Shown piece by piece: positions 8,418 through 16,098 of a stretch of DNA of 64,000 bases. The stretch comes from Hymenobacter sediminis. GTDB lineage: Bacteria; Bacteroidota; Bacteroidia; Cytophagales; Hymenobacteraceae. The stretch spans positions 372,001-436,000 of the forward strand of contig NZ_QKNS01000002.1 in the NCBI RefSeq assembly GCF_003231285.1, written 5' to 3'. The notes under the pieces are model-generated. The model had not been told where the DNA came from. It worked only from the letters and a program-made list of their open reading frames with translations, and ran no database searches. Positions within the stretch are counted from its first letter, which is position 1; each line of letters starts with the position of its first letter. A program made the translations under genes and the position numbers.

Positions 8418-8969
8418 GTGCACGGAACCATCTTTACCCTGCTTAAGCGCTACGTTCAGACGCAGTATGACCATAGCACCTGGATTCAGCTGCTGGAAAA
8501 TTCTGGGCTGACCGCCGCCGACTTCGACCACAAGCATGTATACCCCGATGAACACATGTACCGGCTGGTAGGGGAAGCTGCCACCATGACGGGCCTCTCG
8601 GCTACGGAACTGCACGAGAAATTCGGTGAGTACCTGGTGCCCGACCTGATGTATATGTACCAGAAGCTGCTGCAGCCGGAGTGGACTACCCTGGACATGC
8701 TGGAGCACACCGAGGGTACCATGCACCGGCAGGTGCGCAGTGAGCACGCCGAAAATGCCCCGCCCGTGCTGCATGTGACCCGCGTTGGGCCCGATGAACT
8801 GTTTATCGACTACGTATCGGCCCGCCGCATGGGCGCGCTGGCAGTTGGCATTGTGCGCGGCCTAGCCAAGTACTACGATGAGGCCGACGTGATTAAAGTT
8901 GAGCCTACTACCAGCGAAAACGGCGAGGAAGTCCGGATTCGGGTGCGGCGCGTCAAGTCCGTTGGATGA
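8418..8969 (+). CDS. Stand-alone H-NOX heme-based gas sensor
   Basis: 183 residues, GTG start (MHGTIF). H-NOX hallmarks are in register: proximal heme ligand H103 (TMHRQVR) and, 29 residues later, the heme-propionate motif Y132-x-S134-x-R136 (DYVSARR). The family binds NO or O2 at a b-type heme and controls partner histidine kinases, cyclases or quorum-sensing kinases. No signalling partner is encoded next to it here. A terminator separates it from the sigma operon, so it is probably transcribed alone. Confidence 0.9.
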   Translation: MHGTIFTLLKRYVQTQYDHSTWIQLLENSGLTAADFDHKHVYPDEHMYRLVGEAATMTGLSATELHEKFGEYLVPDLMYMYQKLLQPEWTTLDMLEHTEGTMHRQVRSEHAENAPPVLHVTRVGPDELFIDYVSARRMGALAVGIVRGLAKYYDEADVIKVEPTTSENGEEVRIRVRRVKSVG

Positions 8970-9450
8970 GAAGAAAGGGGTAGGAGGCAGAAGTCAGCTA
9001 AGAGCGGCAGGTTTACTGCTAAGAAGAGGGGTAGGAGGGCGGCGTGGTTTAGGGTTCACTATGACTGAAATCATCTGGTCAACTGACATGTAGCAGTTTA
9101 AAGGCCGGAGGCAAACGGGTTCTTGGGTTGTTGTTTTCTGCTCCTCAGCCCCTGTACCCATGCCCGCCGGCGTAGCTTCCTGGGTCAGCTTTTTCATTGT
9201 AATGTAACGGCTCAGGTGCTGCTGCATAGTGCCTTGCCCGCGCTGGTGCTGCCTGCCCAGTAAGTCCCACAGCTGGCCTTGAGAAGTAGGTTGAACGCCC
9301 GCCGGGTAAGCATTGCCTACCCCCGCAGTTGGCTGCAACTGGGTGCATATAGTCAGCAGGATAGGGGTAGTGTAAGAAAGGTAGTAGCCGGTTGCTTAGG
9401 GATTTTCCCTTACCTTTTCCTACCCCTTACCATCCTTCCAACCCTCTTAC
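8970..9450. other. Intergenic stretch without a convincing gene
   Basis: 480 bases between the H-NOX gene and the arsenosugar cluster. It contains two nearby copies of a GGGGTAGG-centred segment (8977-8984, 9028-9035) and pyrimidine-rich leader sequence before 9451. A 114-codon minus-strand frame (8994-9338) has low-complexity, Pro/Gln-rich composition and no motif I recognise, so I do not call it a gene. Confidence 0.5.
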
Positions 9451-9783
9451 ATGAGCACATATTACAACCCCGCCGACCTGGCCAAATTTGGTAACATCAC
9501 GGAGTGGCAGTCTGAAATGGGCAACAAGTTTTTCGCCTACTACGCCGAAGTTTTCAAGGACGGCGCCCTCACGGAGCGAGAAAAATCACTGATTGCCCTG
9601 GCCGTAGCCCACGCCGTACAGTGCCCCTATTGCATTGACGCCTACACCACTGACTCTCTTCAGAAAGGAGCCGACGAAGCCCAGATGATGGAAGCCGTGC
9701 ACGTAGCCGCGGCTATTAAAGGCGGCGCGGCTCTGGTTCACGGCGTGCAGATGATGAACAAAGCTAAAGACCTCTCCATGTGA
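9451..9783 (+). CDS. Arsenosugar biosynthesis-associated peroxidase-like protein (AhpD/CMD fold)
   Basis: 110 residues. The carboxymuconolactone decarboxylase/AhpD core is clear: TEREKSLIALAVAHAVQC with redox pair C58-P-Y-C61, followed by HVAAAIKGGAALVHG. This length and sequence type accompanies ArsS in Bacteroidota and other phyla. Its role in arsenosugar formation is not biochemically settled; a thiol redox function is suggested by the CxxC. Its TGA stop (9781-9783) is also the first three bases of the left terminal repeat of the GxxExxY cassette. Confidence 0.88.
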   Translation: MSTYYNPADLAKFGNITEWQSEMGNKFFAYYAEVFKDGALTEREKSLIALAVAHAVQCPYCIDAYTTDSLQKGADEAQMMEAVHVAAAIKGGAALVHGVQMMNKAKDLSM

Positions 9784-9821
9784 ATCACTGATTCGCGCCG
9801 ATTACAGTGATTTCGCTGATT
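9781..9821 (-). repeat. Left terminal inverted repeat of the GxxExxY cassette
   Basis: Read on the minus strand from 9821, it begins AATCAGCGAAATCAC, identical for 15 bases to the right copy, and continues with degenerate units of the type AATCrGCG. The first bases serve as the stop codon of the upstream gene. Confidence 0.75.
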
Positions 9822-9888
9822 ACTGCTAGCTGTTTACGCTTGCTGAGAGTCAAGTACAAGAATACGTATGCTATAGAATGGCATAAAC

Positions 9889-10272
9889 ATGATTGATACT
9901 AGATACGCCTATTCAGCTCTCACAAAGGAGATTATTGGGTGCGCTATGCGGGTGCATGCGACTTTGGGGAATGGGTTCCCAGAGGTAATTTACCAGCGTA
10001 GCCTAGCCGTAGAAATGAGCTATGCCGGACTACCGTTCGAACGAGAGATTGACCGAACGGTGTTCTACCGCAACGAGCCGGTTGGAGCCCGTCGGGTTGA
10101 TTTTCTGGTAGATAACGTGGTGTTAGTAGAGTTGAAAGCCTCCCATGAACTAACCAATTTGCATCACGCTCAGATTATTAACTATCTGACAGCTTTTCAG
10201 TTGGAAGTAGGTCTACTCCTAAACTTTGGCGAAAAGAGCCTGAGCTATAAGCGCTTTGTAAAAAGCCACTGA
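9889..10272 (+). CDS. GxxExxY protein, PD-(D/E)XK nuclease-like
   Basis: 127 residues. The name-giving motif is G29-x-x-E32-x-x-Y35 (LGNGFPEVIYQRSL). The nuclease-fold core follows as D71 (RRVDFLV) and E81-L-K83 (VVLVELKAS), the D...ExK arrangement of PD-(D/E)XK nucleases, then HHAQIINYLTAFQLEVGLLLNFG. The family (PDDEXK_3/TIGR04256) is widespread and sporadic, with unknown function. Codon and base composition differ from the surrounding arsenosugar genes, and flanking inverted repeats suggest acquisition as a unit. Nuclease activity is a structural inference, not shown. Confidence 0.9.
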   Translation: MIDTRYAYSALTKEIIGCAMRVHATLGNGFPEVIYQRSLAVEMSYAGLPFEREIDRTVFYRNEPVGARRVDFLVDNVVLVELKASHELTNLHHAQIINYLTAFQLEVGLLLNFGEKSLSYKRFVKSH

Positions 10273-10319
10273 TCCATATAAAGTCAACAGCTCTAAGTCA
10301 CTCTAAGTTGCCCAGCAGA

Positions 10320-10360
10320 AATCAGCGAAATCACCTGAATCAGCGTTAATCAACGATTTA
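10320..10360 (+). repeat. Right terminal inverted repeat of the GxxExxY cassette
   Basis: Starts AATCAGCGAAATCAC and contains a second AATCAGCG unit 18 bases later. Its last base is the A of the arsS ATG. Its plus-strand sequence matches 29 of 38 aligned positions of the solo repeat at 62732-62770 read on the minus strand. Confidence 0.75.
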
Positions 10361-11409
10361 TGAAGTCACTCCTGGCCCGGCAGGCCCCACTGGCCGACAC
10401 GGCTTACCAACTTACCGTCCTGACTCAGGCGGAGGCGGAAGGGGCCCAACTCCCGGCCTTTGCCCACAAGCTGCGGGAAAGCGACCTGCTACCCCTGCGC
10501 CCAACGAAGCTAAGCGTGATGCAGATAAACGTGGGCAAGATGTGCAACCAGACTTGCAAGCATTGCCACGTAGATGCCGGCCCTGACCGCACCGAAATCA
10601 TGACCCGCGAGACCATGCAGCTCTGCCTGGATGCGCTGGCCCAGACGGATATTCCGGTGGTAGACCTGACTGGCGGTGCCCCCGAGATGAACCCCGATTT
10701 TCGTTGGCTGGTGGAGCAGATTTCGGCGCTGGGCCGGGAAACCATTGTGCGTTGTAACCTCACCATCATTGTAGCCAACCCGAAGTACCACGATTTGCCC
10801 GAGTTCTTTGCCCGGCACCGGGTGCGGGTGGTGTCATCGTTGCCGCACTTCTCGGCAGGGCGCACCGATGCCCAGCGCGGCGACGGTGTTTTTGGGCGCT
10901 CCATCCGGGCCTTGCACCTGCTTAATGGGGTAGGCTATGGCGTAGAGGGCTCAGGGCTGACCTTGGATTTGGTGTACAACCCTGCCGGGGCCTTCATGCC
11001 GGGTAGCCAGGTAGGGTTGGAGCGCGAATTCAAACAGCGGCTGGGGCGGGAGCACGGCATAGTATTCAATAACCTGCTCACTATTACCAACCTGCCGGTC
11101 AGCCGCTTCCTAGAGTATTTGCTGGAAAGCGGTAACTACGAGAGCTATATGCAGAAACTGGTGGCCGCTTATAATCCCGTGGCGGCGGCCAACGTGATGT
11201 GCCGCTCTACCCTCAGCATTGGCTGGGATGGACAGCTCTACGACTGCGACTTCAACCAGCAATTGGACCTACCAGTTGCGCCCGGTGCTCCCCAGCACAT
11301 CCGCGACTTTGAGGAGGCACGGCTTCAGGAGCGCGCTATTGTAGTAAACCAGCACTGCTACGGCTGCACAGCCGGGGCTGGCTCCAGCTGCGGTGGCGCT
11401 ACCACGTAG
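10360..11409 (+). CDS. arsS: Arsenosugar biosynthesis radical SAM protein ArsS
   Basis: 349 residues. The radical SAM cluster motif is C62-x3-C66-x2-C69 (GKMCNQTCKHCHVDAGPD); LTGGAPEMNP is the SAM-binding GGE-like turn. The C-terminus carries cysteines of the ArsS signature (CYGCTAGAGSSCGG), where many homologues have selenocysteine; here the codon is an ordinary cysteine. ArsS joins the adenosyl moiety to dimethylarsenite on the route to arsenosugars. The ATG abuts the right terminal repeat, so its translation start has no native leader left. Confidence 0.92.
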   Translation: MKSLLARQAPLADTAYQLTVLTQAEAEGAQLPAFAHKLRESDLLPLRPTKLSVMQINVGKMCNQTCKHCHVDAGPDRTEIMTRETMQLCLDALAQTDIPVVDLTGGAPEMNPDFRWLVEQISALGRETIVRCNLTIIVANPKYHDLPEFFARHRVRVVSSLPHFSAGRTDAQRGDGVFGRSIRALHLLNGVGYGVEGSGLTLDLVYNPAGAFMPGSQVGLEREFKQRLGREHGIVFNNLLTITNLPVSRFLEYLLESGNYESYMQKLVAAYNPVAAANVMCRSTLSIGWDGQLYDCDFNQQLDLPVAPGAPQHIRDFEEARLQERAIVVNQHCYGCTAGAGSSCGGATT

Positions 11410-11462
11410 TTTCCTCAAAGCCGGCGGATGCGGTTAGCTCAATTTCACAGGAACATCCATCC

Positions 11463-12119
11463 ATGAACTATCTGCATCCTGCCGCATCGTCTGGGCAACA
11501 CCTGCTTCTTTTTGCCCGACCGCCTGAACTGGGTCGGGTGAAAACCCGGCTGGCCGCCGACATTGGTGCCGAGGCAGCCTTGGCCGTTTACCGCCAGTTG
11601 CTCACATACACCCGGGGGGTAGCTGGGCCGGTAGCCGCCCACAAAATTGTGTGGCTGGCAGAGGCTGGCCCCGCCGCCGACCTGACCGACTGGTGGCCCG
11701 GTTTCGAGCAGCAGCCCCAGCCACCCGGCGACTTAGGCCAGAAAATGGAGGCGGCTTTCGCGTATAGTTTTGCCCGGCAGGCCACCGCAGTGGTCATCAT
11801 CGGAACTGATTGCCCTGGCCTGACTACCGAGCATTTGGAGGCAGCCTTTGAGGCCCTGGCTACCCACGATGTAGTGCTGGGGCCGGCTACGGATGGCGGG
11901 TACTACCTGCTGGGGATGAGGCAGCTATGGTCGAGCTTGTTTCAGAATAAAGCCTGGAGTACCGCTACCGTGCGGGCCGCTACGATGGCTGATGTGGAGC
12001 ACCTGGGGCTGCGCTTGCATCTACTGCCTGAGCTTAGCGACCTGGACACTGGCGCCGACCTGCGCGCCTGGGAAACGGCTACCGGTAAAACATTTGCAGC
12101 CGGTTTGCGCGTACTCTAG
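11463..12119 (+). CDS. TIGR04282 family arsenosugar biosynthesis glycosyltransferase (DUF2064)
   Basis: 218 residues, 53 bases after arsS. The nucleotidyl/glycosyltransferase-A-like fold is marked by LLLFARPPELGRVKTRLA near the start, VVIIGTDCPGLT in the middle and DVVLGPATDGGYYLLGM, all typical of TIGR04282. It is thought to modify the 5'-deoxyadenosyl-arsenical into glycosylated arsenosugar. An arsenite methyltransferase (ArsM), which would supply the substrate, is not in the window. Confidence 0.9.
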   Translation: MNYLHPAASSGQHLLLFARPPELGRVKTRLAADIGAEAALAVYRQLLTYTRGVAGPVAAHKIVWLAEAGPAADLTDWWPGFEQQPQPPGDLGQKMEAAFAYSFARQATAVVIIGTDCPGLTTEHLEAAFEALATHDVVLGPATDGGYYLLGMRQLWSSLFQNKAWSTATVRAATMADVEHLGLRLHLLPELSDLDTGADLRAWETATGKTFAAGLRVL

Positions 12120-12145
12120 CGCACCCTTGAGCTTATGTTTCCCTC

Positions 12146-13090
12146 ATGCGTCTAGTTGCTATCCTTGTAAGTGGTGCCCTCCTGAGCGCTGGTCTGCTTG
12201 CCTGCTCCCCCGATTCGGGCTCTAAACCCGCTGCTCCGGCTGCCCCGGCTGCTCCGGCCGTTTCCATTGAAAACCCGCTGACCCGGCGGGGCGGCCCCAT
12301 GCGGCAGCAGTGGGCCATGGATCCGCTCTGGGAAGATGGCAAAGCCGAGGTAGCTACGTACGCCGCCGAGCGGGTGGTAGACGGAGAAGTGCGGCAGTTT
12401 GAGAGTACGCTCCTGACGGTAAAGGAAGAATTCGGCCAGCAGTACAACGTAAAAACGGACAGCATTCGGGGGAAAGACAATTTTCCGGTGATGCGGTTCA
12501 GCCAGCTGTGCAGCATCCCGACGGACGCCTACCCCCTGCACTTTCTGATAACCGCCTTCTTCCGCCGCGACCAGCCCGTACAACTGCACAAGCTTACTAC
12601 CTCCTCACAGGAGCTAAGCGGCGCCACGTTCAAAGCTATTACCGACGACGGGATGCAGTACGTGCAGACCTATGACTCGTATCAGGATGAGCAGGGGGCC
12701 GGGCAGCGCCAGCTGCGGCGCACGGTGTTGTTTGAGGATGCCTTGCCTTACACGCTCCGCAGCCTGCGCTTCGAGGACCTACCAGGGTTCAAGACGGACA
12801 TCTACGAGATGCAGCAAACCAACCAGGCAGCGCCCCCCATCCTCTACCAAGCCCAGATCCGCACCGAAGATGCCCTGACTGCCGACACCCCGGAGCCAGC
12901 CTGGCGCGTGCGCGTGGCCCTGAACAACCGGAAGCAGAACGTGTACTGGTTCAGCAAACAGTACCCCAACGTGCTGCTGCGCCAAACCACCTGGGATGGC
13001 CGCTCACTACGCCTGAAACAGGTGCGCCGCGTGGTACTCGAAGCCAACTCTCTGAAAGCTCCTGTGGGAACTATGGCCAGTAAAAGCTAG
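12146..13090 (+). CDS. Conserved lipoprotein of unknown function
   Basis: 314 residues with a lipoprotein signal peptide (lipobox LLAC, Cys 20) and an Ala/Pro linker. The body contains the patterns WEDGKAEVATYAAERVVDGEVRQ-like start, a VNVKTDS-type strand and a C-terminal VRRVVLEANS segment. It resembles a Bacteroidota family of about 300 residues often labelled septum formation inhibitor Maf, a name unrelated to true Maf pyrophosphatases. I see no catalytic motif. Starts 26 bases after the glycosyltransferase gene, so co-transcription is possible without implying a link to arsenic. Confidence 0.75.
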   Translation: MRLVAILVSGALLSAGLLACSPDSGSKPAAPAAPAAPAVSIENPLTRRGGPMRQQWAMDPLWEDGKAEVATYAAERVVDGEVRQFESTLLTVKEEFGQQYNVKTDSIRGKDNFPVMRFSQLCSIPTDAYPLHFLITAFFRRDQPVQLHKLTTSSQELSGATFKAITDDGMQYVQTYDSYQDEQGAGQRQLRRTVLFEDALPYTLRSLRFEDLPGFKTDIYEMQQTNQAAPPILYQAQIRTEDALTADTPEPAWRVRVALNNRKQNVYWFSKQYPNVLLRQTTWDGRSLRLKQVRRVVLEANSLKAPVGTMASKS

Positions 13091-13179
13091 CTACCTGAAG
13101 AAGCCACGCTGGTAGCTGCGAGGCTCGGACCGAGAAATTTTTCAGCGGATAGTACGCCCACGCTCCTCCTACTGACGAG

Positions 13180-13187
13180 TATATTTG
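13180..13187 (+). promoter_or_regulatory. -7 promoter element
   Basis: TATATTTG fits TAnnTTTG at all defined positions, 20 bases before the GTG and 41 bases before the ATG candidate starts of the next gene. Confidence 0.5.
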
Positions 13188-13207
13188 CCGGCCCGCGCCT
13201 ACATTGG

Positions 13208-13789
13208 GTGCCGGTTCTGCATACAATTATGGGAGCTTTATTGCTTGATTTATTACAACGAGCCCAGCGGAGTCGGCGGGTGGTATCTTTACAGACTAAT
13301 GGAGGGGCGTACCTCGGCTATGTACTTAACCAGAACCCGGACGTGGTGCTACTGCGCACCATTACCCGGCAGGGCCTGCTCACGGGAGTGCGCACAATAG
13401 AGCTGAATGGGGTTCTGCAAGCTCATTTTGATGACCGGTACGTGCGGCTGATTGAGTTCAAGGAGCACAACCCCGAGGTAGTATACGCCTTGCCGGCCGC
13501 GCCCGAAGGGCTGGAGCAACAGTACCTGACGGTACCAGCCCTGCTGCAGCGGGCCCAGGAAATGCGCCAGCTTATCCAACTGGAAACCCACTCCAACCAC
13601 GACTTTTACGGCTTTGTTTCTCGCCTGACGGAAGACGAGCTGATGCTGGAGGTGTACACCCAGTATGGGGAGGCCGATGGTCATACCGTGATGGACGTGG
13701 ACAGCATCCGCAGCGTTATCTGGAGCGACGAGGACACCCGCACCGTTGAGCTACTAATCCGGCAGCAGAAGCCCGAGGACAAAAGCTAG
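13208..13789 (+). CDS. Hypothetical protein with two Sm-like repeats
   Basis: 193 residues from GTG 13208, or 186 from ATG 13229. Not recognised by name. Two halves are similar: about 24-85 (VVSLQT...YLGYVL...DVVLL...IELNGVLQAHFDD) and about 121-185 (LIQLET...FYGFVSRL...ELMLEVY...VDSIRSVIWSDED). Each follows the strand pattern of an Sm/LSm-like barrel: hydrophobic-x-L, Gly-aromatic turn, D-x-hydrophobic run, then I-x-x-I. No signal peptide or membrane segment, so it is probably cytoplasmic. An RNA-binding or scaffolding role is a guess from fold pattern only. Confidence 0.75.
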   Translation: MPVLHTIMGALLLDLLQRAQRSRRVVSLQTNGGAYLGYVLNQNPDVVLLRTITRQGLLTGVRTIELNGVLQAHFDDRYVRLIEFKEHNPEVVYALPAAPEGLEQQYLTVPALLQRAQEMRQLIQLETHSNHDFYGFVSRLTEDELMLEVYTQYGEADGHTVMDVDSIRSVIWSDEDTRTVELLIRQQKPEDKS

Positions 13790-13956
13790 CTGCCGACAGT
13801 AGAGAAGAAGCCCGTACGAAGGCAGTGTGCTGATAAGGTAGCGCAGAATAAACCGAGGGTGGCGTAACCAGGAAGCAGGAAAATAGGTTGGTAGTGGGTG
13901 CAGTGCTGATGGTACTGCTAAGCCGCTGCTGCTTTCCAATTTATTGTTCCTAGTCC

Positions 13957-14964
13957 ATGCGTCGCTTTCTCTCGTGGTTTCTACTCTTGCTTTTATCCGC
14001 TGCTGCATTCTCACCGGCTACGGCCCAAACGGCGGCTCCTACCGCCCTAAACGCTACCCTCGACGGCTACGAGTACCCGTACCCGGTTAGCTACCTGCCC
14101 TTAACCATTGAAGGCCAGCGCCTGCGTATGGCCTATATGGATGTAGCGGCTACCGGCAAAGCCAATGGCCGCACCGTAGTGCTGCTGCACGGCAAGAACT
14201 TCTTTGGGGCCTACTGGCGCGAAACCATCAAGGCCCTGAGCGGGGCCGGTTTTCGGGTGGTGGTGCCCGACCAGATTGGGTTTGGCAAGTCGGATAAGCC
14301 CGATATTCACTACTCGTTTCACCAGTTGGCCCATAACACCCGCCGTCTGCTCGATACCTTGGGCGTGCGCAAAACGGTGGTGGTTGGCCACAGCATGGGC
14401 GGCATGCTGGCCACCCGATTTGCCCTAATGTACCCGGAGCTTACCGAGCGGCTGGTGCTGGAAAATCCCATCGGCTTAGAGGACTACCGCCTGGCTGTTC
14501 CTTTCCAGACCATCGCTCAGGCTGAAGTCACTGAGCGCAAAAGCACCGAGGAAAGCATCCGGAAGTACCACGCCACCTACTACCCCCACGGCTACCCCAA
14601 AGCCCACGATGAGTGGCTGCTGCCCCTAGCCGCCCAAACTCGCCACCCCGATTTCCCGAAGGTAGCCCGCGCCAACGCCCTCACCTTCGACATGATTTAT
14701 CAGCAGCCCGTGAGCTACGAGTTTGGGCGCATTCAGGTGCCTACGCTCCTTATCATCGGTCAGGACGACCGCACGGTAGTAGGGAAGGGGTTGATTAAAG
14801 ATCAGGGGATAGCGGCAAAAATGGGGCAATACCCCGCACTTGGCCAGCGCACTGCCGCCCAAATTAAAGGCGCGAAGTTGGTGCCTTTGCCGGGGGTAGG
14901 GCATATTCCGCACCTGGAGGCTACCCCAAAATTCCTGGCTGCCCTGCTTGCATTCGTGAAGTAA
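13957..14964 (+). CDS. Secreted alpha/beta hydrolase
   Basis: 335 residues with a signal peptide cleaved near ATAQ (residue 24). The fold is complete: oxyanion loop LLHGKNFFG, nucleophile elbow GHSMGG, acid in IIGQDDRTV and catalytic His in GVGHIPHLE. The long lid region (SIRKYHATYYPHGYPKAHDEW) is shared with periplasmic hydrolases annotated as epoxide hydrolase- or haloalkane dehalogenase-like. Substrate unknown. Preceded by a 167-base gap from the Sm-like gene and followed by a convergent small membrane gene. Confidence 0.88.
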   Translation: MRRFLSWFLLLLLSAAAFSPATAQTAAPTALNATLDGYEYPYPVSYLPLTIEGQRLRMAYMDVAATGKANGRTVVLLHGKNFFGAYWRETIKALSGAGFRVVVPDQIGFGKSDKPDIHYSFHQLAHNTRRLLDTLGVRKTVVVGHSMGGMLATRFALMYPELTERLVLENPIGLEDYRLAVPFQTIAQAEVTERKSTEESIRKYHATYYPHGYPKAHDEWLLPLAAQTRHPDFPKVARANALTFDMIYQQPVSYEFGRIQVPTLLIIGQDDRTVVGKGLIKDQGIAAKMGQYPALGQRTAAQIKGAKLVPLPGVGHIPHLEATPKFLAALLAFVK

Positions 14965-14992
14965 GCCCAGCTGTAGCCGCTATACCCGCCGC

Positions 14993-15223
14993 TTAGTGAT
15001 GGTGGTGATGATGCGGGTCGTGAGGCTTGCCGAAAAGGTTGAGCAGAGAGCCAACGATGTATAGGCCCAGCCAGCAGGCATACAGCCAGTTGTAGCCCTC
15101 GGGTTGGGGGTTGCCCAGCCAGCGGATTATCAGCTGGGCCGCCCCGCTCATAATGGCTCCTACCACCGCAATGTATTGGAAGCTATTGAGGGCGCTGGGC
15201 CGGTAGAGTTTAGAAAAATCCAT
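14993..15223 (-). CDS. Small membrane protein with natural C-terminal six-histidine tail
   Basis: 76 residues from the ATG at 15223 (MDFSKLYRPSALNSFQ). Two membrane helices (YIAVVGAIMSGAAQLIIRW and WLYACWLGLYIVGSLLNLF) end in GKPHDPHHHHHH. The six terminal histidines use mixed CAT and CAC codons and are followed by TAA, so they are chromosomal rather than a vector tag. The tail is a plausible metal-binding site on whichever side of the membrane it faces. No family recognised. Confidence 0.75.
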   Translation of the reverse strand: MDFSKLYRPSALNSFQYIAVVGAIMSGAAQLIIRWLGNPQPEGYNWLYACWLGLYIVGSLLNLFGKPHDPHHHHHH

Positions 15224-15411
15224 AAAAAAAGGAAAAAGGTGCCGGCTACGGCCCGTGTGTTGGGGCTGGCCCCTGAGTAAGCCAAGGCATTGCAAAGCTA
15301 CGCCTTGGTACCGAAAGAGGTTGCTAAGGATGCCCGCGGGCTAACCTGGGCCTGCCGCATCCGTACACCAAGAACAATACGTTCCCACTTTCCACCTAAA
15401 CTACTCAACTG

Positions 15412-15816
15412 ATGATAACGCCCCAGAACGAAGTCGATAACGATAACGAAAACCAGAACCTTTCCGAAAGCACCGAGCATGCTGCGCCTTACAGCGAGCA
15501 GCAGGAGAAGGAAAAGGAGTGGAAAAAGATGATGAGCAACGGTAAGGAAGCCAACGACCCTACCGCTTACCGCAACCAAGGCGCCGGGGGCTATACCCAG
15601 CGCTCTGACCAGAAAGACCAGTTGGAAAACCTGCACATTGGTGGGGCGGAAGGGGTGCCTCAGGGCGGCAACGAGCACGACGATGCTGGTGAGCACGCCA
15701 GCGGCCCTGGTTTCGAGTCGGAAGGCAGCTATGAGCTTGATTACCAACTGCGCACCCAGGACCAGAAGCTGGATGAGAAAGGCACCAGCGGCCCCTCAAA
15801 ACCAGTAGAGGACTAA
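15412..15816 (+). CDS. Hypothetical acidic, disordered protein
   Basis: 134 residues, very rich in Glu, Gln, Asn, Gly and Asp, with no hydrophobic core, signal peptide or membrane segment. It therefore looks intrinsically disordered, like hydrophilic stress-related proteins, though no hydrophilin motif is certain. The ATG at 15412 and the strong terminator directly after its stop support a real gene. Confidence 0.65.
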   Translation: MITPQNEVDNDNENQNLSESTEHAAPYSEQQEKEKEWKKMMSNGKEANDPTAYRNQGAGGYTQRSDQKDQLENLHIGGAEGVPQGGNEHDDAGEHASGPGFESEGSYELDYQLRTQDQKLDEKGTSGPSKPVED

Positions 15817-15852
15817 CCTACCTGGCCCGCGGCCTACCCCCATACACTTTAG

Positions 15853-15891
15853 AAAGCCGGCCCATTCCTAAATTCGGAATGGGCCGGCTTT
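15853..15891 (+). terminator. Strong rho-independent terminator
   Basis: A perfect 16-base-pair stem (15853-15868 with 15876-15891), 7-base loop, then a T run. The rest of 15817-16098 is AT-richer and probably carries the promoter of the next gene; no clear -7 box was chosen. Confidence 0.85.
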
Positions 15892-16098
15892 TTTGTTGCC
15901 ACAATTGCAGCTTAATGCGTGGTAAAGGGGAACAGGTTTAAAAAATAAAGACATATCATAAAAGGGAATACTAGGTTCTCACAGTCGAGTATATCTATAT
16001 TTCGGGTCCGTTGAATAAGCGGCCGGCTGCTCTTAGTTCTGCTCTGGTCTGGCCGCTACCTCACCACGCTTCCCACACCTTTTTACATTAACCATTTT

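Larger units (their letters stand above)
9781..10360. mobile_element. GxxExxY cassette bounded by imperfect terminal inverted repeats
   Basis: A 580-base unit: 41-base terminal repeats at 9781-9821 and 10320-10360 in opposite orientation (32 of 41 positions match) enclose one gene, the GxxExxY protein. Its edges coincide with the stop codon of the upstream arsenosugar gene and the A of the arsS start codon, so it fills exactly the space where an operon gap would be. The gene is poorer in GC than its neighbours: three 60-base rows within it count 31, 26 and 23 G+C, against 37 for a row inside arsS. No transposase or clear target duplication is visible. Mobility is inferred from structure only. 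Confidence 0.6.

Noticed and set aside
8994-9338. Minus-strand frame of 114 codons in the H-NOX to arsenosugar gap
   Set aside because: No motif, low-complexity ends, no promoter or terminator that fits; left as unassigned sequence.
9781-10360. Target-site duplication at the GxxExxY cassette
   Set aside because: No clear direct repeat is visible at the outer edges; I do not claim a transposition mechanism.
12146-13090. Naming the lipoprotein as septum formation inhibitor Maf
   Set aside because: It has a lipobox and no Maf nucleotide-pyrophosphatase motif; the database name appears to be a propagated error.
14993-15022. Six-histidine codons as possible vector contamination
   Set aside because: Codons are mixed and the flanking sequence continues into normal chromosome genes with no polylinker.
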